Source of the DNA: Grifola frondosa
Lineage: Eukaryota > Basidiomycota > Agaricomycetes > Polyporales > Grifolaceae
Length of the DNA stretch: 64,000 nucleotides
Reading direction: 5' to 3'
NCBI GenBank assembly: GCA_001683735.1
Contig: LUGG01000006.1
Span: forward strand, 1,612,001-1,676,000
Shown here: piece by piece, positions 57,354-64,000 of the stretch
Layout: each line of letters opens with the position of its first letter
How positions within the stretch are numbered: the first letter of the stretch is position 1
The notes under the pieces: model-generated
What the model was told of the DNA's origin: nothing
Database searches by the model: none
Seen by the model: only the letters and a program-made list of their open reading frames with translations
Program-made: the position numbers and the translations under genes

Positions 57354-60138
57354 TCAGTCTTCCTCCTCTTCAGGAACAGCAGACAGATTCGACTGGTCGC
57401 CCTGCTCGGAGGCAGCCTGAGCTCGCTTTGAACGCTTTCCTGACCGTCGCTTTTTGGAAGGCCGGTTGTCGCCCTCAACGCCTCCGCTCGCTGAACTCTC
57501 CGCGCTGCGCTTGCCAGAACCTGTTCTAGTGCGTAGAATATGGGTCCCGGAATTGGTGTAAGTCATTACGAAATTTTTGGTTTTGTCGACAGGTTTCCAT
57601 TTCTTTGAAAGAGCGTCCTCGAAAGCTGCAAGAATGGCACCGTGACTACTGAGAACGCCCTCCCGAGTAGTCGGCGCAGGAGGTGTCGCTGGCATAGGGT
57701 CAACATCTTCCTGGTTCGTGTGCACTAGCTTGGGTACGAATTTGTCATACGCGCGCTTGGTTCCCAACCTGACCGTGGCTTCAATCATGGACTCCTCTTT
57801 GTTGTCCCCGCCATTTGGGCGATCATGTGTATCGACCTGCCATTGTGACACAGAGAGCGATTCGTAGTGCTCTTTGGCAAGACTGGCAAGAGATCGTAGA
57901 AGTTCCCAATGTGCTTGAGAGGGTCCCTCCAGCTTCATCGGTGGATCTCCCGACTTCATTTGAACAAATTTCCCGTTGCCACCAGTATCACAGCCATCGG
58001 GGATGTGGCGACATTGATCGTAAAGGTTGTAGAGCTGATCCCCTAGGTCCACCGGCTCGTCAGTGTAGTTATTCTTGTGATACCAGAACGAAAGCCAGTT
58101 GATGACGTGGATAAATGATTCAAGATCGTCGGAGACTTCGTGCTGCTTCTGCGGAAATTTAAGAAGGAGTGCCGATATGAATTGCCATGTACCCTAAAAG
58201 GCTATGTCAGTACTGATTAGCAGATGAATCTGAGCAACTTACCGAGCGAGTTTTCTGCGTCGGAGATTCCGCCAGCTCGTGCTTGTACTTCGCAAGATCC
58301 CAGTCATTGAGGAATGCTGTGGATATCCGTTGACCATATTCATCTTTGACGTCGTCACAAATCATGATATTTCCGTCGCTGATGTCACGATGCAAAATTC
58401 CAGCAGTCTCCCATGCCTGCCGGTGTGCTAGCATGAGGATCAGTGTACAGAACAGATTATGGTCAGCGGTGAGGGAACGAACCTGTCAAAGCGGCATATA
58501 TTGCCCGTGCCATCTCGAACGAATTCTGATATTCCTGCAGAGGACGTGCAATCTCCTCGAAGACAAGGCGGTAGTGGATACGAGGAAGAATCTTCATGTC
58601 TGTGTTTGCCTTCTTAAGAAGTTCTTGTGTGCGAGTTGTCTGCGGTGTCCCTCCACCGACGTCGCCGCAGTATAGAAGAGTCGCGATGTCAGCCACTTCG
58701 TACTTGGCCAGCTCCTTGTATATCTCCCCTTCGGCATGGATGCAAGAGGAATCCGGACGCCATGTGTCTTTCAGAAACACATGTGTCTTCCCTGTCATGT
58801 CATACGCTGCAAAACCCTTGGTCCCTCGTCCGGTGGGAGAAAGGCTGGTGGACATCGCACGACCAACCAGAAGGTATCGCTTGGCCTCCGGCTGTGCATC
58901 GATATTCGCTGTGGTATCATCTTCGCCGGCCTGGTCACTGTTCTCCCGTTCCGATCCGCCCTTCTTCACCGACACGAACTCGTTGGCGTCGAGCTCGATC
59001 CTGTATATCGGCCACGCATAACTGGCGAGGTCGTCTTTGTCATCCTTGCCACCATTGCTGTTCTTGCTCTTGCGATCCTTGCGGCGCTTGGGGTCTTTGC
59101 TGATGATGCTGTTCATACACCCTCTGAGATACTCGGAGACGTCGTGATTTTGAGTGAGGCAATGTAGGCTTTCAATATCGCGACCTCCTCCTTCGTGCGA
59201 GCATTGCCGTAGGATCGAATCCGCGCTCAACAGGAGTCATCGTCGCATATCTATAGATGAACCCACCCAACTTTTCAGGAGACTGGACGTAGTTAAACGA
59301 TCTCGAGACGGCAGCCCCGGCTCGGTCCAGCGCACGATACGAGCACGATCCCGGATGACAACAATCGTGAACAAGAATTGGCGGTGCTGACGAGCGAAGA
59401 TCTCCTTGGCGTAGTCGGCTAGCTGTCCTCTTGACTTCCGAGCTTCGTCGTTGTCGGGCAACCAGTCCTCCTTGTTGTCGTACGAGAATGGCGCAGTGGT
59501 TTTCTTGTTCTTGACCTCGACGGAAAGAGACAGCCACGCCCAAGATACACGCCCGACGAAAGTGACTCGTCGACCAAGCTTACCCTTCTGCTTCTTGCTG
59601 AGTGGCATCGTGACTGCGTTCACAGCGGCATCATGACGCGGATAGATACCCAAGTCCGGTTGCTTGTCATTCTTGGCTTTGGCATGCGTCGAACCCTCTG
59701 CCATGTCTTGCCAGCGGCCGGTGTCTTTCACGATAAATTCCTCATGATCTGGTAGGGAATCTTCCAAGCCTTTGCACTGGAAACAAAATTTAGTCATTGC
59801 CTTGATCTGTGAGCAAGATATTTACACACCACGCCGAAGTACATTTTCTCCTCTGATTTTAGATCCACATTGAATTTGAACTCTTTTGTCACCGGTGGCT
59901 CGGAACCCCCAGGGAAGTATTCCTGGAAATCGCCGTCCGGAACTTCGACAAACAGTCCCTGCATTTCTCTGTCGTATTTGATACGTATATCAACTAGTTT
60001 GTTGACTGGCCTGTCGACTGCGCGGTCTTGAATGCTTGACGGCTTTGCTTTCCGAGGTGTGGATGAAAAAGCCTTCGCAGCAGAGAGAGGGTCACTACCG
60101 GGAGGAGTCGAGGATCGAGGAGCAGGAGCTTCAGACAT
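57354..60138 (-). CDS. FunK1-type fungal protein kinase, with frame breaks
   Basis: Start at 60138 (MSEAPAPRSSTPPGSDPLSA). The N-terminal domain holds a nuclease-like fold element seen in FunK1 proteins (W-L-S-L-S-V-E-V-K-N, QLADYAKEIFARQHRQFLFT, D-R-A-R-I-V-R-W; 59700-59330). Then FNYVQSPEKLGGFIYRYATM. The kinase part has L-V-G-R-A...S-P-T-G-R-G-T-K-G-F-A-A-Y-D...F-L-K-D-T-W-R (about 58860-58750), the catalytic loop ILHRDISDGNIMI (about 58400) and D-W-D-L-A-K as the metal-binding Asp motif (about 58285). A charged, nuclear-signal-rich C-terminus ends in acidic residues. FunK1 kinases are specific to fungi and expanded in mushroom formers. The frame changes by one base at about 59326 (W-D-R expected, a G missing) and once more between 59230 and 59190, so the gene is damaged or misread. 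Confidence 0.8.
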
Positions 60139-60851
60139 GGTGATTGAGAGAAAGAGAAGACTGAAACGTACAGCAAGAAGGCAAAATGGCGACGCCTTTA
60201 TACGATCGCTGCGTTCCCGCTTACGTCTGCGCGAGCCACTTGTAAGTGGCACAGTCCAGCAACGTTGAAGCCACGTACCGATGATGTTGGTACACGAAGC
60301 GCCGTGGCTGATGAGCGGATTGGCTAGTTGGTGGTTTGTGGCTCGAGGAGTGAGCCAGTGGGCTACTCGTGGCGGTAATTTGGTATAAACGTGATCGGAT
60401 TCCAAGGTCAGATATGAAAATAAAGCAAATGTGTTGACAATATTGATTACCTGATGACTGTCTTCGCTCGTGTATGGGCGAGTTCAATGAGCCTAAGTTG
60501 TTTGCGCCACAATTCGAACCGTCACGCTCGCGTTTAGTGCAGTCACATAGCGATCGGCAACGCGGTCACGTGTTCTGCTAGTTTCTATGAATTGCAACAC
60601 AAAGCTGCTATGAAAGACGACTGTTGTAATGATACAACGTAATATTGAGACGAATACGAAATCGTTGTTACAGCTGGCACAAAAAATACACCTCCGTCCG
60701 GGAAGTCGAAAATTTGATATGGGTTTCAAGCATGATAACGGTAGGGAATAATGAAATGTGATATCACAATCGCACCAAGAATCAGCGTACCTACTTCCAC
60801 TCAAGCTCAACCTGTGCGAGCCACTCTTAGCATACAATATCAGAATCAGTG
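60139..60851. other. Intergenic, no gene seen
   Basis: Upstream DNA of the FunK1 gene and 3' flank of the BTB gene. The minus-strand frame 60493-60837 lacks support. Confidence 0.4.
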
Positions 60852-62200
60852 TCAGCTAGGACTCACGGTGTTCACCGCTTCATCCACCTCTGTCGCAAAG
60901 AGCCCACTCAGCTGCATCAAAGGCCCCACCACTTTGTCGCGGCACTTCCAACATAACTTAGAGCACAGAGTGGCTTCGATCACCGCCTGTGATGTGCAAG
61001 TAGACCCGAGTGGCCTTTCCTCCACTCTGGCTTTGACCTCGTCGATGTACGCTTTACACCAACAAATACCTGTGATCTTCCCGTCCGATTCGTATGCACA
61101 AGTAGCAGGCACGTTCTTTTCAACCCACGCGGTGCTTATCCAGTGACATGGATCAATAACCACAAAGCGGGCAGTGGTGGCGCATGCTCGGTGATAGTCG
61201 ATGAGACGGTGGATTGCCCCTGCAGAAACGTGTTCCATTTCCGGGCGATAGTCTCCTGGGGATCAATAGAATGCCCCAGTGATGCCTTGGCTGCCTTAAA
61301 GGCCTCTTCGCGCAGCCCAAAATGGACAGAAATGAGATACGCACGAAGGGGATCGGAGGAAATGGAGGACTCCAGCGAGATCCTTAGTAGCTGCGTGGCC
61401 CTCCTAACCTGGTACTTTTTTGCGGCAGCAAGTAAGAGAAGAGTCTGTGTATGTCATGAGGTGCAAGGATGGAGGGAGTGTGAGGGAGGTCGGTGGGATA
61501 GCACAGCTGTAAGAGGGTGAGGAGACTGCGGCTATCCAATGACACATTGACGACTGGGAGGGTAGGTGGGGACTTCGCGGAGGGAATATCGGAGCCATCT
61601 CCGTGAGTACTGGGGATGCTAGCATAAGAACACCCTGTGAACGTGGAACTTCACACCATCCAAGGAACGAAGAACAACATCTGCACTGCCCATGTTGAAT
61701 GGGTACGGGACGCTGGCCACTGGAGTAGCTGTGGATGTAGCACCTTCCCCCGCTCGGACAGGGTGGCAGAATGAGAAAGGTTTAATGACGCGGTCGCTAA
61801 GTTGACAGTATCGTAAGAGTCGATGATATGCCCCAGCAGTCAATTCCTCTGCCTCCTCGCCCAAGCCATGTTGCTTCTGCTGCCGTCTCACCTCCTGTGC
61901 AGAGAGACGTGCCACATCCTCTAGCTGTAAGCGGCATGCGATGGCGTACATCTCCATCGGGAATTCGGTCCTGAGGCCTGCGAGAAGACCTGTGATAGTC
62001 TTGATAGCTTCCTCCATCTCATACTTGATCGCCGCCTCCAGTGTTTCGCGCACATCATGGATATCGACGAGAGTCGGATCTGCAACGGGGTACACCAGTC
62101 GCAGCAGATTCTCCAAGATCATGCTCGTCTCCGTTACGAGGATCAGGGATCGGCCATTGAGGACGGTCGCATCTGGCTGTGGCGACGTGAATATCGATCG
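60852..62200 (-). pseudogene. Double BTB/POZ-domain protein, frames broken
   Basis: Read on the minus strand. The second half of a first BTB domain comes first (V-T-E-T-S-M-I-L-E-N-L-L-R-L-V-Y-P-V-A-D-P, 62150-62080), with its helical back part (YAIACRLQLEDVARLSAQEV). A second BTB begins with SADVVLRSLDGVKFHVHRVF (about 61640) and goes on with S-P-V-L-T-E-M, S-L-L-T-L-L-Q-L-C-Y-P and KKYQVRRATQLLRISLESS (61430-61370). The C-terminal part holds A-G-A-I-H-R-L-I-D-Y-H-R-A-C-A (about 61200), then Cys/Trp-rich W-C and C-W-K-C motifs down to 60852. Two one-base frame changes are needed, at about 61440 and at about 61243 (a G missing). The front of BTB 1 would lie above 62190 and was not found. BTB domains mediate protein-protein contacts. 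Confidence 0.6.
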
Positions 62201-62380
62201 AAAATAAGGTATGGAAACAGAGAGTGATATGCTCTAACAGGGAGTGATATGCAACAAACAAAGGAGCCGGCATGTGATGCCGATTGGGTAGGACCCCAAG
62301 AATCCTCTCTCTGCCACCTTCCCTAATTTCTCTGCCTCCACAACATGGGCTCTGCGAGCACCACCGCTTTCTTTCTATGT

Positions 62381-62700
62381 CTAGCATTGGGCCTGATCTG
62401 CGCCTGATGACGACTCACCTTCTTTGTCTGCGCCTTCATCTTCGCCGTTTCCTTGATGCGCGCGTGTCAAAGTGTCTAATCGAACCACGGTCGCCTCCAA
62501 CCGTGAGCACTGCACCATTCCACTGCATCGCCGTTGCGTCCTTGACCGTCCAGCTAGCGGTCGTTTTCTTGACGGAAACATCCCATAGCTGGATGTGGCC
62601 CTTCGCCGTGCACAGTGCCACAACGTTCGGATACTCGCGCCCACCGCACCACAGCAAGTAAAGACGACGAGGTTGTGGACAGACGAACTCACGGGCCATA
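62381..62700 (-). pseudogene. WD40 propeller fragment resembling Cdc20/fizzy
   Basis: One exon (62699-62440) encodes PNVVALCTAKGHIQLWDVSV followed by A-M-Q-W-N-G-A-V-L-T-V-G-G-D-R-G-S-I-R-H-F-D-T-R. That is the pattern of consecutive WD40 blades in Cdc20/Cdh1-type APC activators (W-N-G-x-x-L-x-x-G, I-x-x-x-D-x-R). No other blades, no C-box and no IR tail were found on either side, so it is either a fragment or one exon of a gene too diverged to follow. Confidence 0.5.
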
Positions 62701-63531
62701 CGCCGGCTGTGGCATCTGTATCCGGCACTGAAAAATCTATGGTCTGCTTTCCGGCGTGCATCTGGTGATGGACAGAGGTTTCGAGAAAGTGGGGCCGGCG
62801 CGGCGAAGCTCCTGTAGCGAGCTGGCCGATGTGCTGCGGATCAGTGCTAAGCCGTCCTGCAATGCAACATTGGTTTCCGAGGGAGGCTTAGACAGCAGAG
62901 GTGGCGAGGAGTACAGAGAAAGAAGGATGAAGATGTGCTGAGGAGGTGCGGGCGGCGCTGTGGCCCGTCGAGCAAGAGGCTCACTTCGTGCTGCACAGAG
63001 CCCTCCGCCAAAAACTGTTGAGCATAATACATAATGATTGACGCGATTTCATAGGTACGATTAACTCACTGCTTCCCGGCAAATCGAAGTCATCTAGTAC
63101 TTTTGAACAGATAGAAGATCTACGACGTTGTTTGTGTTCAGTCTCATCTTCAATTATTGATGAAACTCTTTTGCGGGTCTGTCTTCAAGTCAGTGTGCTC
63201 TCCCCACTTCTATCTCATTCTGTACTGATCTAGCTTGTTCTCGGATGGACTTCGCATGGCTATAAAAGCTCGCGAACGTTCGTCCGCCTCCGCAGCTGCT
63301 TATTTCCTACCTTGACCACCTACTTCTCGGACTGCGCATATGCGCGATCGCACGCTCGCCGCTGCACTCCTTGACATCCGGATATATGTATGCGGTGCGC
63401 TCGACGTTCACCACGCCTTCCAGAGTCTTGCTCAACTCAATCATTGTGTTTGCACTGATTTCATGCTGTAAGACTGAGAACAGATCATCGAAAGTTGCGA
63501 AGTGTATTGTATGAAATACATTCATCAATAA
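62701..63531. other. Mostly non-coding; no gene established
   Basis: A 73-codon minus frame (63307-63528) contains SANTMIELSKTLEGVVNVER and may be an exon of a small gene, but no neighbour exon fits. Otherwise nothing seen. Confidence 0.3.
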
Positions 63532-64000
63532 CTACTCTATTTCACTCGTATCCTCGCGCTCGACATCAACTTGTGTGAAATCTGCAAAAATTCGCACATC
63601 TTCATCATCATCTGGTCCTTCAAGTTCGATGTCTGAAAAATCTGCAAAAATGCGAACATCCGATTGAGCTGCTCCCGGAAAGGTCGGTGGGTCCTCTAAG
63701 CCGCCAGCATACACGATGTTTTGAGGTCCTGCTCCTTCCTCACCATGTCGAAGAGCACGTAGGTTAGGCAGTTCTGGTACTTCTTCTTCTTCGTAGCCAC
63801 CCTGTGTTTGAATTGATGCAGAGAAATCTGGCACTTGAGGAAGCTGCCGAAAGGCGGCAAGAAGAGAAACGTAGACAGTCCAAAAGCTGTCTGAATTGAC
63901 CGCAGGATTTCCCAACATGGAGTATAGTTTGTCGGCCAGTGTTCCGAATTCTGGCGGCACAAGGTGAAAGACAGGATGGTCACGAGGTGCCCATTTGGCC
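63532..64000 (-). CDS. C-terminal part of a gene cut by the window edge
   Basis: The frame is open from the right edge of the window to TAG-type stop at 63532: A-P-R-D-H-P-V-F-H-L-V-P-P-E-F-G-T-L, then FWTVYVSLLAAFRQLPQVPD, an acidic/Gly-rich stretch, and a tail with the unit D-V-R-I-F-A-D-F present twice (about 63660-63630 and 63600-63575). I do not recognise the family. The start lies beyond 64000. Confidence 0.5.
   Translation of the reverse strand, partial: AKWAPRDHPVFHLVPPEFGTLADKLYSMLGNPAVNSDSFWTVYVSLLAAFRQLPQVPDFSASIQTQGGYEEEEVPELPNLRALRHGEEGAGPQNIVYAGGLEDPPTFPGAAQSDVRIFADFSDIELEGPDDDEDVRIFADFTQVDVEREDTSEIE

Noticed and set aside
58596..59167. Overlapping plus-strand frames under the FunK1 gene
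   Set aside because: Antisense shadows of a clearly coding minus-strand exon.
59110..59200. FunK1 frame giving K-A-Y-I-A-S-L-K and a stop
   Set aside because: The alternative frame leads without a stop into the kinase domain, so it is preferred, though a frame break is needed either way.
1..64000. CRISPR arrays, bacterial operons or ribosome binding sites
   Set aside because: Spliceosomal introns throughout show a eukaryotic nuclear genome; no regularly spaced short repeats were seen.

Overview
The window looks like a piece of a mushroom-forming basidiomycete genome (Agaricomycetes). Seen in the sequence: compact genes cut by many 45-70 bp GT-AG introns, dense packing on both strands, and about 50% GC. 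From family knowledge: a FunK1-type fungal protein kinase, a glycine-rich-domain (GRDP/DUF1399-like) protein, BTB and F-box families, a Crypton-like tyrosine recombinase and a Ty1/copia element. No rRNA, CRISPR or convincing tRNA was seen.

Left third (1-27 kb) is accessory and repeat-rich. It starts with a small orphan gene (229-959). A decayed DDE-type transposase gene with an N-terminal Cys-rich domain follows (1240-5514). Next is a tandem duplication (about 5.83-12.3 kb) of a two-gene unit: an eight-kilobase-scale pair of a protein-kinase-like gene plus an orphan partner. The second copy is intact; the first is frameshifted and its partner truncated. A GRDP-like gene (12583-15261) follows. 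A transposon nest sits at 15.66-22.14 kb: outer inverted-repeat arms enclose a complete Ty1/copia insertion (LTRs 16054-16280 and 20864-21091, 5-bp target duplication GGGAG) and a 712-bp mariner-type MITE. Beyond it, a SAP-domain gene (minus) and a Crypton-like tyrosine recombinase gene (plus) face apart across only 79 bp.

Right two thirds (28-64 kb) is mostly conserved genes: a GEN1/Yen1-like nuclease (28067-29869, minus), a membrane dipeptidyl aminopeptidase (31241-34736, minus), SYS1 (35010-35867), a BCS1-like AAA ATPase with an array of 24-nt micro-exons (38629-41787), a Vps1-type dynamin (42028-44976, minus), ATP synthase subunit b/ATP4 (45320-46302, minus), an F-box protein, a low-complexity hypothetical protein, a short coiled-coil protein, a mitochondrial carrier (52708-53968, minus), actin-binding protein Abp1 (54291-56822), a FunK1 kinase (57354-60138, minus), a double-BTB protein and a WD40 fragment. 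A gene cut by the right edge ends at 63532.

Many otherwise good genes need a single one-base frame change, usually in a short G or C run. This may mean residual homopolymer errors in the assembly, so 'pseudogene' calls that rest on one indel are tentative. Exon boundaries were read by eye from splice motifs and reading frame; gene spans are start to stop including introns.
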